From: Plumapathes pennacea | Taxonomy: Eukaryota; Cnidaria; Anthozoa; Antipatharia; Myriopathidae | Assembly (NCBI GenBank): GCA_964036295.1 | Contig: OZ038470.1 | Span: forward strand, 8,523,078-8,587,077 | Direction: 5' to 3' | DNA length: 64,000 nt | Part shown: piece by piece, positions 1-13,400 of the stretch | How the letters are laid out: every line of letters begins with the position of its first letter | Numbering within the stretch: position 1 is the first letter of the stretch | Position numbers and translations under genes: made by a program | The notes under the pieces: model-generated | Told to the model about the DNA's origin: nothing | Database searches by the model: none | Seen by the model: only the letters and a program-made list of their open reading frames with translations

Positions 1-676
1 CGCACTGCTCTGCCCAGAGTGAACGCTATTTGGACGCCATATTGGATGACAACAATACCCATGTAGATAAGACACTGCAATGATATAACGAAAGCGAGAA
101 TTGCAGAACTAATGTACCGCAGAATTTTGAATCACTTTCCTTACTCAGCTTACACAAGTTCAATCACTGAAACTTACTCGCAAACATACGTTAGACTTTA
201 GTTCATGATATTCACTGTAAGCGTCTTTCATTCTATTTGCGCATAACTGGGAATGCTCCGTGTAGGGTTACGCAGCTCCACATCAGGCAGTGCGATGTCT
301 GAAGAAGTAATTACTGGGCCTGGCAAAGTTGTGACTAAAGACTAACTAAAACTTTATTCTAACATATCACGGAAGTAGTATTGTGAACATGCTAAACGAT
401 CAGAAAAAAGTTTGGCCTAAAGATAAAAACACACCTTGCTTTGAACAACTGGGCCTGTACCTTTGTAAAAAGGAAATTAACTGCAGCCAGTCAAGCGTAT
501 ACACCCCTTTCGCGTGACGCCATTGCATCCAATTTGAGAACAAAACAAATAAATTTTTCTCAGATGGGAATTGAGATCTGTAAAGTAAAAATCACCTCAA
601 TTTCTGTCCTCTGAATTGGTTTCATTCCCATAACGTGACAGGGTCTATTATCCACCTGACCCAAGAGTGCACTTAC

Positions 677-1135
677 CTCTCTTGAAATGGCGACTGTGTC
701 GTACTTCTTTACCATTTTCCCTGCTATTGTTGAAATCAGTCCCACAATAGAAGGCTTCTCCGAGTGATCCGCCTAGCAGAATAAAGGATAAAGCCAAACT
801 CCAAAAAAATTATACCTAATAACATGGGCTGCCACAAAACACTTTAGACAAATCAGAAGACAATCTAAACATTTTATCAGATAAGACAACAAACATGGCT
901 TTGCACTAGCAGGACCAGCCTTAGGTCTCATCACTGAAATGTCCCCACACAGCACATAATACTAACAGAATTAGAGTGGAGAGTTGGAGTGGATTTGTGT
1001 GGAGTGTCAACCTCACGTTGATTCTTCCTGTTGATGACAAACCTTTATAATAGCAGGCCACACGTCAACCATGATCTCCCAGTAGTGGACACTGAGGTAC
1101 AACATGTGGTTGTGTTGAATGATGTAAAGCGCTCC
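677..1135 (-). CDS. PSME4: PSME4 last two exons visible in the window
   Basis: Exon 1043-1135 encodes [20 protein letters not shown] and ends VDVWPAIIK. Exon 677-772 encodes [20 protein letters not shown] and ends AISRE. Both are in phase 0 and match the PA200 region around WPAIV...EKPSIVRLFDDLA. No further exon could be assigned confidently in 1-676. Confidence 0.93.
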
Positions 1136-4100
1136 CTGTTGAGTAAGACGGAGATATGAGACAATAACAGAGACCAAGACAGAGGTACAAGGTGACGAGG
1201 AATTTGGATCCAGTTGACTTGTACCCAAGATTTAAAAGAAGCCTATAATATTGCCTCTGCCGACATCAGTCGTTGTGTTACGAGTTTCGATACAAATAGT
1301 AGTGTCCCTCTTCGTGTCATATTTTCTCAATTACAAAAACAGGTCTTCTCCTTTTGAGTTCATTTCTTTAAGACTTTCTCTACACCCCTTTTTGAGACGA
1401 TTAATTTTACTTTCGGTCAACACTTTATTCATCAAGCTACCAGGCGCGCATTGACTTATGAGCTTTCAATTACCGGCTGAAAAAAATATCCCATCACCTG
1501 ACATGAGTCGAAAACAAAGACAGGAAAAGAGAAAGTATATAGAGAGAGAGAGAAAGACAGGCAAACAGACAGGCACATGAACAGACAAGATAGAGCGACA
1601 GACGACAGCAACAAAAACATCGATATTTAGAAGTTATGACTTGTACCTTAAACTGTTCATGAGAAACCTCCGGATTGTCTTGCAACTTTGTCATCACAGA
1701 AGGGAGCAGCGTCCTCGCAAAATAGTCGAACACGTTGATACACGACGTAATCACTCTCTGCGCCTTGACTCGAATCTAATGCAAAATAAACGGTTAAAGT
1801 TGAATCTGTCTCCTGTTGCAAGACTGAGAAGACAACGCACGAGACGTTTGATATAAAGCATACATCCCATTTCACACAAAGTACTAAGCTGATTTAGAGA
1901 TTCTTGCACATTTTATCTCAACATCTATGTCCGCGTCCACTTGAAACTTCCCCCGCTTACCTGTGCGCCCGTAACTCGAGAATAAAACCAGTTATGTCAG
2001 ATTCTTTATGAAGGTATTCACTGTACGCCGTAAACAGTGCCATGTCTGATATGAAACAGTTGCTCCTCCGGTGAGACTAAAGACAATCGCTGACTCGTGA
2101 CTTCGTGTTGAGGTTCAGAAGCTTTGCACAAAATACAGTTTCTCTCATGAATAATTGTTGGGCAATAACTGCTCACTGAAAATTGCACAAATCTCGCCAT
2201 CGGAGATTAGGCAACGAGCTCGAAAATACTCACTTCTGTGTAGGCAGTTATTGAAAGCCTGAAGAGGTCATCCATCAGCAGTTTGTGACGTGACGTCAGC
2301 TGCGTTGCCACCCGATCCAAAACGCGCATCTGCAAACCGAGGAGAGTGGTGATTGGATGATCAATGAAAATAACAATAATAACAATAATAACAATAAGCA
2401 ATTATTGGACGAGGTTGAGCAAAATATCGCAATTTGATAGTGGCGAGCAGAGACACTGACAAATCACTATTATTTTGCGATAACTGAGTTCAATAATTGT
2501 TTATCGTTCGAGTGAGCTTGCACTTCACAAAATATTTGGCATAAAATGTGTTTGGATGCACGCGTTGTAGCGAAATTGAGCTGCCATGTTCACACAGGTG
2601 GGGAAAACTGCGCATGAGCACAATATCATTTGCAGTTCACATCCAGAAAACAGCAGCGCGTACGAGCAGATACTAATTTGTAGGCAGTTATTTGCAGGTG
2701 ACGTAGCAGTCTCTCGGCCAATCGAAAGAAAGGAAAAAGTATCAAATGATAACAACAGCAATTATTACTATTGTAATTGGAGTTGATCACTTTGCATGAT
2801 GCGTTGAATGCAACTACCAAAATATCGTAAAAATATCGACGCAATTACTTAAGGAGGCTTATAACCGGGATAAAAAGAATGCTTCCGAGGGCGAAACTAG
2901 AATATCCTGTCTTGTTTACTTTCAAGGCGTGTTCTTTTGGGACTATTCCGTGTATTCCTATTCCGGAATAGACGGTAATCGTGTTCTTTTGGAACCTATT
3001 CTGATTCCAGAATGAACGAATAGTCTTCCGTTCATTTTGCTCCTGATAGCAGAATTGACGAAATAGACAGAATAGCGGTTTATTCGGAATGGACAGAGTA
3101 GCCGGTAATCGTGCTCTGTTGGTATTTTTTGCCGTATTCTGTTACGTGAGCTTTTCTGTTTTCGGACTAGCGCAAAGTCTGTTCTTTTGCGAACTGGCAA
3201 ACTGTTTCTATTTTTGTCATCCCATTCCGGAATTCAAATAAAGGGAATAGTCCCAAAAGAATGCACCCTCAAGATAAGTGTACACCTTATTATTCATCAA
3301 GCATAAAACATCACGATGCTGAACTATTTTTACTTCTCGTAACAATGCTTGAGACAAAAGTTTCTTTAGCGGCCGGTGGACTGGTGGCATTGTGACACAA
3401 CCATGGTTTATAAACGATTAACTAGACTGGCCTTGCCAGTGAGCTCGCGGCGTGAGTTGGTTCGAGACCAGAATATAAAATGGAAAGTAGGGGACAAGAT
3501 CGGAACTCCCAAGAGAGACTTCCAGTTTCTCACCATAAAAATATCACACAGTATAGAGAACTTGGCTTTTGACACCTTGCTATTTTGACACCTTGATTAA
3601 ACTAAAAATTATTATTACAACACTCATACACTTGCTTCTTAAAGGTTGAGCGACCCTGCATCTTGAGAATGCGTGACATATCTTTTTATGTACAATCGAC
3701 AGTTTGACCTTGACTCTTTCTAATCAGAGGCCACAATTATCCAGCCTTCGCTTCACTACTTATGTGTTTTCTTTTATTAACTCAATACGTTTCTTCTATC
3801 AGGCTTTCGAGTATTCGTGCTCTTTAACAAATATAAAATTGAAAGCGAGGAATGTCACACGAGAGATGTTTACAATATTATTGCGGTTTTGTTCACAGTG
3901 TGTTCAGTCCATTTGTGACTGCAAACTCAATCCTCGGAATTATTTCGGTGTATTTTTTATTTCTGGTATTTAATGAACATTGCAAAACAAAAGCTACATG
4001 ATCGAACGAAAGAAACACTTCAACAGGCAATGTACGATACGCAGAAGAATTTTATGAGGCAACAGATGTCATGTACAGAGTAAAGCATAAAGCATCATTG

Positions 4101-7100
4101 TTTTACGGCTAAAGCTCACCGTAGCTTTGGTTTCTGTTTTCGCCCTGTTATCTTCCCAAAAGTATTTTGTGTCACCACAGAAAGTTTCGTCGGGACTAAA
4201 TACTTATCAGCGACAGAGATATTAGCAATCCCCCAGCGGTATCCATCAAACATTTGTTTACAGCTATTCTCAAAGCTTCCGCGGTGAACGCGAGCCAAAA
4301 TCCTTTCCCAAAATCCAGTTTATCTGTGCATATTCCACAGAACCAAATGGTGTTGAGTTTGAATGGGATGCAGTTAACTTTTTCGCTTCACTACTTATGT
4401 GTTTTCTTTTATTAACTCAATACGTTTTTTCTATCAGGCTTTCGAGTATTCGTGCTCTGTAACAAATATAAAATTGAAAGCGAGGAATGTCACACGAGAG
4501 ATGTTTGCAATATTATTGTGGTTTTGTTCACAGTGTTTTCAGTCCATTTGTGACTGCAAACTCAATCCTCGGAATTATTTCGGTGTATTTTTCATTTCTG
4601 GTATTCAATGACCATTGCAAACAAAGGCTACATGATCGAATGAAAGAAACACTTCAACAGTACAGGCAATGTACGATACGCAGAAGAATTTTATGAGGCA
4701 ACAGATGTCATGTACAGGGTAAAGCATAAAGCGTCATTGTTTTACGGCTAAAGCTCACCGTAGCTTTGGTTTCTGTTTTCGCCCTGTTATCTTCCCAAAA
4801 GTATTTCGTGTCGCCACAGAAAGTTTCGTCGGGACTAAATATTTATCAGCGACAGAGATATTAGCAATCCCCCAGCGGTATCCATCAAATATTTGTTCAC
4901 GGCTATTCTCAAAGTTTCCACGGTGAACGCGAGCCAAAATCGTTCCCGAAAATCCCGTTTATCCGTGCATATTCCACAGAGTCAAATGGTGTTGAGTTTG
5001 CATGGGATGCAGTTAACTTTTACACACAAGTAACGAGCAATTCACTGGCCACATCTCGAGTTGTTTAGCGAAGTCCATTACGTCATCGCTTAGCTTAGCA
5101 CATGATAATATGAACCAATCACCGTGTGCTGATTCTCGACCGACAAAAAGGAAAAATAAAAAAATAAAAATTTGCGTTTTTAAGCTCGCATTGGGCTCCA
5201 GGCCCCCGCGAGCAATAATCACCAAATGGAAAATAGAGAAGAATCCCGCATCCCGAAAACCCACCTATAGGACAAGAGAATATCTGCGATTATCGTATTT
5301 CTTGTTTATTTTACACAGTGGAACCCCGCCTTACTACCTCCTTAATACGACCACCTCGTTATTACGACTACTCATTTTGTCCCGAAAAAATTCCCATCAA
5401 ATTTCTTATCGGAAAAAATTATATCATATACAGTAAGGAGAAGTTAGCTTCCGATACTTTGGCCCAGATGAAAGCAGATTAAACTATCACCTCTCACAAC
5501 ATTAATATTCTATTCTCTTCTTAATAGGCCGAGAAAATCTGTCTTTTGATCTTGGAAGTGAAAACCTGACCCAGGGTTACGGCTCTAATCGTGCTTTGAA
5601 CAACAGGGCCCTGGGCCCATACCTGTGTTGGGTCTAAATTTTGTTCAATCTGTAAGCCTGAATGCTGAAATATTTCTTTTAAACAAACTCTACTTGGAAA
5701 TGTTTTAAACCAAAATAACCTCTTCACTTGGTTGTTGACCAAAAGTTGGCATTTGATTCGCAACACAACTTCCTCTATATGTTTTTAATTGCCAGCTTTG
5801 TTTTATCAAAACTTTGCAACGTGATGGCCAAGAAATCTTGAAAAAAAAAAAAAAAAACTTGGTTAATCCGGATTTAGCTAAATTGGGCTTTGAACAACCG
5901 GGACATTTTCATTTATTTCAGATCGCCATTTCCGCACATGAACAATGAGCATGTACATACCTCGTGTTGCAGCTGGACTCTCTCAATAAGAAGTGCGCGA
6001 ACGTGCTTCTTTTTCCCCGACAACTGCAAGAAAGGTAAAATAATACTCAAAAAGATATACACAACAAATAAGTAAAGGAGAGAGAGAGGTCACAGTATCT
6101 AAACAAACGAAGACGAAAAATATGATACAAATCAAGTGAAGTGGGAAAAAAAAAAGAAAAACAAAAGGATAACCGATGAAATCAGGCGGCATAAAGCAGT
6201 TTTAGGATGACCCTCCAAAATTGTCATGTGATTGCTTTGGTTTTGTTTTTGGTAAGGCTTCAATATTTGAACGACTTCCAAAAACCACTCCAAAAACAAC
6301 AAACTTTTATAAAAGCTTTTTATGCTTACAAAAATAGGTCTTTTAAAGGGGCTCTCAACCACAGTCCTTTGCGTGCTAAAATCCTTGGTCCCGCCATTTT
6401 TGGGGTCCCGAAAGTCGAAAGTTGAACAGCAAATCCACTTCCACCCGGCTCGTTTGAGGAGAAGATTAGTTCTTTTGATCTAAAAGTGCTACTAATCTAT
6501 ATTTTTTTGTTTGATTAGTTACGTTCTTTCGTGTTGTAAACCAAATTCAGCCTTGGATTTTCCAAATGTAAACAAAAACATTGAAAAGGCTGAGAAGGCC
6601 CATTTAACCTTCCTTTTCTAATACAAAAATTAAAAGAACCAAGAGATTCAGAGAGAAAACATTAGTCGAAACTGACGAAGTGCTAACAAAATAACCACGA
6701 CAAGATGAAGGTGCTCACTTTATTTTCCATGGCCATTTTGACAGCGTTTGCACTTTGCCATCTGTGAATGAAAAAACATCCATAAACATTACATCATCAT
6801 CATAAAGATAACTGCGGGGGCCTAGCCACCGGTCTTTCATGCCAAGGGTGCAGTTTCAATCCCCATTCAAGGCAGAGAAACTTAAGGTGTAAAAACCGGG
6901 CTCTCTTCTCGTAGCTTGGATGACCACGTAAAATGGCGGTCCCGTTCCTAGATAAAAGGGCCACGAGAACGTAAAATAACCACTGAGGACGCAACCAAAT
7001 CTCTGGCAGTGACCAAGTGCTAAGGTGCTGCCCCTCAAGTGCTAAGGTATAATAACCTGAATCCAGCATATGAAAAGCCACTCTGTGGAATTGCTGCTGT

Positions 7101-7166
7101 GTATGCCGTGTATTAGTACCATTTTTATTATTGCTATTGTTATTGTTATTGTTATTGTTATTGTTG

Positions 7167-7251
<85 letters not shown>

Positions 7252-10200
7252 TTTGCAGGCTATCATATGACGACACGCACCTTAAGTCAAATTCCTCTTT
7301 CTTTGTCCCGACATGAAGCATTAACAAGTTGTATATCTGAGGCAAAAATGAAGACTATTGGCAGGGGTTGTACACTTGACAAGGAATCAAGGAACGTTTA
7401 ACTTCACACCCCGATAGGAAGAGTCAACAACAATAACAACAACAACAACAATAAATAATACTATTAATGTTAATACTAACAATATCCAAACAGCACCCGT
7501 CGAAATACCTTTACGATGTGCTCGAGCGCCTTTGTGTGATCTTCGTGATGGACCAGCAGATGGTCTGTAGAAAAAGTGTCAACTTTAACCAGCTTTTGTT
7601 GCGTAACGAAACCATAACTGGCTGATCTGCAAACTATATTTGACAAACCGCGCTAAACCTGTACATCTATGAAAGTTTCTCTGTCTGTATTTCTAACAAG
7701 TGGAGCTCTACCTTGTAGACTTACCAAGCAGTCTGTGAATTAGTTCAGCTATCCGCGTGCGGGAGTTTTCCTCGCCCATGCATACATCTAGAGAGAGAAA
7801 GAGAGATAGTGAATGAGAGAGACACACAGACGGAACTGATCCTTCATTTCACACGGTATTAATTCACATTACTATAAAAGGTAACAGTATTTACACTCTT
7901 CCAGAGAGCTGTATAATGATTTGACAGACTAAATATATCGTATGTCTTAATACACAAAAGTAATCCATTAAAGTAGATTTCATTACAAAGAATTGCTGTA
8001 GATGCATTTCTTAGAAATAGGAAGGAACTAAGGCCTTCTCAAGGACAACTTCATTTTCCAAGGACTGCAAATTATCTGTTGCCTGAGAAAATCAATTAGT
8101 ATTCTTTGAAGATTTTCAGTTTCTCATAAGCTTCTCCTCAACTGACTACATCTGAGCAGTCTTCCGTGCTGGTCTTCAAAAAGTGTTTGACTAAGGCCTG
8201 TTTCAAATGTCAAATTTCACATGCGTCGAATACAATGTAAGTTAGCTCAAACAATAGATTTTGCTTGTCTGCATTGTGTTCGGCGCATGTGAAATTCGAC
8301 ATTTGAAACAGGCCTTAGTGGTCAGATTGTCAGTCCATAATATTTTTTTCACATTTTTTTGGTCCACTACTACTTAGAAATTCAGGACCTTTTCAAGGAT
8401 TGCTGTCCAAATTCAAGGGCTATTCAAGGCGTCATAAAAATTCAAAAACTTTTCAAGACAAGCAGCCAAATTAAAGTGCTTTTCAAGACTGTACGAAACC
8501 TGTAGAAAGAGAGAGAGGAAAGGACGGGAGGAGGGAGAGAAATTACAATAAACCGATCACTATCAGCTCGGAGTTGTGCAAAATTGATCAAATTAAGAAC
8601 AAAATTGAGATCCAAAATCTGGTGCAAGAACGAGGTGCTGCATTTCCCCTGAACTAAGCCTAATGCTTGCATCAGACTAAGTAAAAACTCAAACCTTAAT
8701 ACATTCAATAACTGAGTAGCCTTATGGTTTCTCTTCCAAATAGAACACGATAGATGAAAGTAAAACAAACAAACAAACTACTACGATGCCTTGCACATAC
8801 CTGGCCCGACACAAACTGTGTTTGGTAGTCTTCCCCTAGAAACCATCGTCTTAACTCCTCTAAAATAAATGTAAATTGGTGTTATCGTCAAATTCCATAA
8901 AATGTTCATACAGAAAATTTATAAATGACATGGTGAGAGTTGACCGGTCAGAGGTTCGGTCAGCGTTTTGCCGAAGCCTGGTTTTCACGAGCGATGCAAA
9001 CAAAGAGAAATGCTCAGGGTGTAAAGCTGCATGGTTGCTCAAAAAAAAAAAAAGGAAAATAAAAAGTTCGAGATCGGAAAAATAGGAAAAAAAGGAGACT
9101 TTATTAAAGAATAGGAGCTTCAATAGTAATTTGATGGCCAATCCACCACTTTAGTCCATCAACATTAAAAAAAAAACAAATGTGAAAGGGAATCTATTTT
9201 TCAACATTAAAAGGTGCTGTTCTTCAGCATGTTTAATATCAACATCAACAAGCCTGACTACCATTCAATTTCTTTGACATTAGAGTACAAGTAGTAGATA
9301 AATGATAGTGTAAACACGGAAGTCAACTAGGGGGGTCCTGGGACATGCTTCCCCGTAAAAATTTGAAATCTAGATTCCCTAAAGCACCATTTCGTACAAT
9401 TGGAGAATACGGAATGTAGTGAAACAAATAATGTAAACGCTCAAACCAAAAGTTTCAAAACCGCACTTTTTTGTGAAATGCACTAATGCACCTGTTGTCC
9501 GTTTGTGGTACAATTAACTGCTATAGACGTAATGATTAGTCGTTCTCAAAAACTGAGTCATTGAGCATCATCCTCCGAGGATATTGCTTAGTGAAAACCA
9601 AGAACACTGCATCAAAATCCATGGAAATAATGGGTAATTTGTGAGTGCCGAAGGCGCAAGCTGTGTAGGGTCCAAAGGCATGCTCTTCAGCAAGATTTTT
9701 AAAATTGAGCTCTCTAAAATTTCATTTCCTGCATTCTAGAGAACAAAAACTGGCTTTCAATAGAACATCCTAACATCCTAATTAAAATGTCTTATCGCAA
9801 CCATTGCGTCTGTGAACCGGATGTTTCGTAAATACAGGAGTGTTGCCTTCAATATCTTGTAGGGAAAATGGGAAGGAACGGTTCTCGTCAGTGCCTTCTT
9901 CTGGAAATTTTGAAAGTTTACGCTGCATGATAAACGGATTTTCCGAAAATTAAACTGTTTTGCTGTCTTTTTACTAATGACAGCCAGAAAGACCCCCCTG
10001 GAAAAAATTGGAGGTTATTAAAAGAAATTGGACAAAATAGAAATCAACTGAAAAAATAGGAACTTGACACCCTGAATGCGTCAATAGAAACGATTGACGC
10101 AATCACAAGAGCAACGAAAATTAACTATTTTGACCCTTGTGCTTGCATCTGCGTCGAGTCTGTTTTCGCTGTGAAACAAGGACTCTTGTGATCAAGATAA

Positions 10201-10417
10201 ATTCACTCCTTTCAAACTCTAAAAACAGCTGTAGAGTACAATAAGGAGAACATCCTATCTTTCATCGGTAATACACATCTCTACACAAGAGAAACTCCAT
10301 TTTGATGAGCAACACTCACATATTCTTCAGCGGGTCCCCTCCTAATTCTGGCAAAAGCACAGCAGCACCGGTCAAGCAACTAATGATGATGTTCAGGCTC
10401 TGCTGAAGTTCCTCTCT

Positions 10418-10481
<64 letters not shown>

Positions 10482-13400
10482 CAAAAACAAACAAAAAAAC
10501 ACGCACGAAAAACAATAACAGCACACACAAGAAAAACGACAGCAAACACATGCACACAAAAACGACAACAAAAGTGAGAAGGTCAGAAAACTAAAATGAA
10601 TTACCCTTTTACTACCAAAGGCGAATTCCAACTCCCCAGCTGTCAAATAAAACCTACAGGTATAACTACTCAAATGAAAGTTCTCAATGAGTACATTCTA
10701 ACAGCAGTGTTCACTTCCAACTTCTGAAGTGTTAAATGAAACCTAAATGTGTCACCAGTCAAATAAGGCAGTGAACTCTAACCTGGTAAGAGTTTCCGTT
10801 TTTTCAACAACCCTCTCCAGCTTCTTCAGTTCTGGTTGTAAAAATGAGTCAAATAGTTCCTTGACAAAACGTTTCTCGTCTTCACTTGGGATGTGCCACT
10901 GAATACACAAGTCGTGGATGTTTCCTGGCTTTCCCCAATCCTGCAAGTGTAAGTAACAACTTGATTCAGGTAATGTTCTCTCTAAAACTTTATCCCTCAC
11001 GTCCACTTCGTGCGAGGCGCGCGCGAAAACTGTCGTCAAACAATGTCACGCGCGCTTGGAAAGCCATTAGCTAAGAAACTCAATACTGTTACTCACTACT
11101 CAACGAAAGTTAGTTCCATGCATTTTCTATAACATAAATTGTGTACAAAATACAGGGTTTGCATACAAGGTAAAATTTTACCACGAGTTATCCCCAGGTA
11201 TATAGTAATGGTGACAAACGCTGACCAACGGAAGTGACGTCAATAGCGTATTTTCGTGGGTGAATTACCGTGTGAACCGTGCGTCAATCCTGCCTTTCGT
11301 TTCACCATTCACCGACGCCGACTTTGGTCAAAACCAAACTTGCACACAAGTCGACATTAGTTCTCTGTGCTCTGACAAAGTTTAGTTTAGTCAGCGGCAA
11401 TGTCCATACTAGTTTCCAGGCCCCGCTTTGAAAGGCTTGTACTGAAGCGTTCATAAGTATTGCGTTGTGTTTGTTTCATTCAATCTAGCACTCAGTATTT
11501 ACTATGTTTTGTAATTTCAATAACCACGCTACGCTTCGCTACGTTTGCTGCCGCCATTACATGTTATCACAAGTAATAAGAGGCACACCTGTTTATCTCG
11601 ATTTTGCTGATATATAAACCTTTCGTTGATATGCTAAAAGTTTAATCGTTACGCCGGCACACTACTGTACACTTTTTCATCCTTGGTCACCCAAGTGCTT
11701 TGACGTTTGAGTCCGTTCATTGAGTTAGAGCAAAATTCTACGTAAATATATTGCCTGCATTTAGAGCAGCTGACGCATTTTGTCCAAACATCTGCGCACG
11801 CAATTGGAAACGCAGAGCACGCGTCTACAACTTCTATTTTCACGTTTGACATGAGTAATGCACGACTTGCAGAACTTGCAGACGCTGATGACTTTTGCAC
11901 CACTCTCCTAACGTTTCTAACTAACGTCGAACTTCACATCGTCGAATACAATGCAAATGAGCAAATCTATTGTTTCAGCTAATTTGCATTGTATTCGACG
12001 CATGTGAAGTTCGACGTGTAAAATAGGCCTTAAACTCCAGTTCAAGGTATTCGCTGTACACTTTCCGTTCTCTTTAAGCATTACTTGAATGATCCGTGTG
12101 GTTCCACCGATCTGTATCGAATTGCATTGACTTTAGCTGAGTTCAGATTTGCATCGAAGTCGATGTACGTTTTCATGGTTTTGCAAACTTAACAGAGCAA
12201 CTTCCGAATCCGTTTGGCTTTAGCACAACTTTCCCACAGAACAGGCTTGACAGTTGCACGTTTTTTGTCCCAGTGTTTCTAATTGGTTGAAACACGCGAA
12301 CCAGTTTAGATTGGACGACAAAAGTGGTGATGGACGTTTGTGCACAACAAAGCCTTTTACCGTGAAAGACAACACAAACGCGCACAAATGCTTCAGTGAA
12401 AATTGACAGAACAATCGCTAAAAACACCGCCGCAAGATGGACACTATCAACCACAGTCAGTCCTTTGCAGCCAGAAATTCTCAGCAACCAATTAGCCTGG
12501 TTTCCATATGATCGCCGGAATCGTCTGAGATAGAACCGAGGTGGTCCTTGCGACGGTAATCGTTTCAATCGCTCCAATCGTCCCACCAGTTTTCTGGACG
12601 ATTCGGGCAATCAAAGGAATCATATGGAAACCAGGCTGTACTCGTTCGGAAATATTGCTTCGTTTAGTTTAAAAGTGGTACTTACCTAGTTTGTAATCGG
12701 TTTGCTGTTTTAGTTTTATTTCTTCGTGTTACGAACCAAACCCAGGCATTACATTTCAAACATGTGCGCATGCAAACAAAAACATTAAACTGGCTGGGAA
12801 GACCACTTACGTTTTCACAATCACGTTTTGTTGGGAGCCATAGAACATACCGCATCTTCCTCGGCAAAAGCTCGTGAAAAATCTTTGCTTTCTATCCAAA
12901 GTTTTAACTTAAAAGTTTTTCTAGCAATTCTCAACAATAAATAAACCATTATTACTATTGTTATTCTATTCATCTATTTCTATTACTATTACTATTTATT
13001 TATTTGTTCATTTATTTGTATATATTTCAGTTTGTCCAGAATCTTCGCTAGTTTTCCTTCCTTTTTTTTGCGTCCATTTATACAAATTCTATATATTACA
13101 TAGAAAAATGAAAATAATGTAAAACATGTAATGCAGTGTATGTATTGTATGTAATGCATTTAAAGTAATGTAATAAATGATTTATGTAAATTTAGAGACT
13201 GACCCACCTCGATTAGCTATGCTACCTTCGGGTCAGTCCAAAATTATGTATTATGTTAAGAAATATAATAAACTAAAGTGTGTGTAATTAGACCTCGATC
13301 GTTTGGAAACTCGATTATAACTGCAGACCTGCAACACTACATTCATTGACAAAGCTGGGTGGTAAACAAGATTGCTTACCCTGATGAACAGATGCTCCGA

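Noticed and set aside
240-295. Possible next PSME4 exon reading IALPDVELRN
   Set aside because: It needs a one-base phase not supplied by exon 677-772 and has no clear donor; left unassigned.
3440-3480. GGTTCGAGACC phrase suggesting a tRNA T-arm
   Set aside because: No acceptor or anticodon stem could be paired around it.
6800-7345. Long frame with an asparagine run, looking like a low-complexity protein
   Set aside because: It is the (ATT)n microsatellite read through a real PSME4 exon (7281-7336); GT follows the exon and the asparagine run lies in the intron.
8801-8859. Alternative frame [20 protein letters not shown] in a PSME4 exon
   Set aside because: It looks protein-like, but its phase does not join either neighbour, whereas the other frame joins both.
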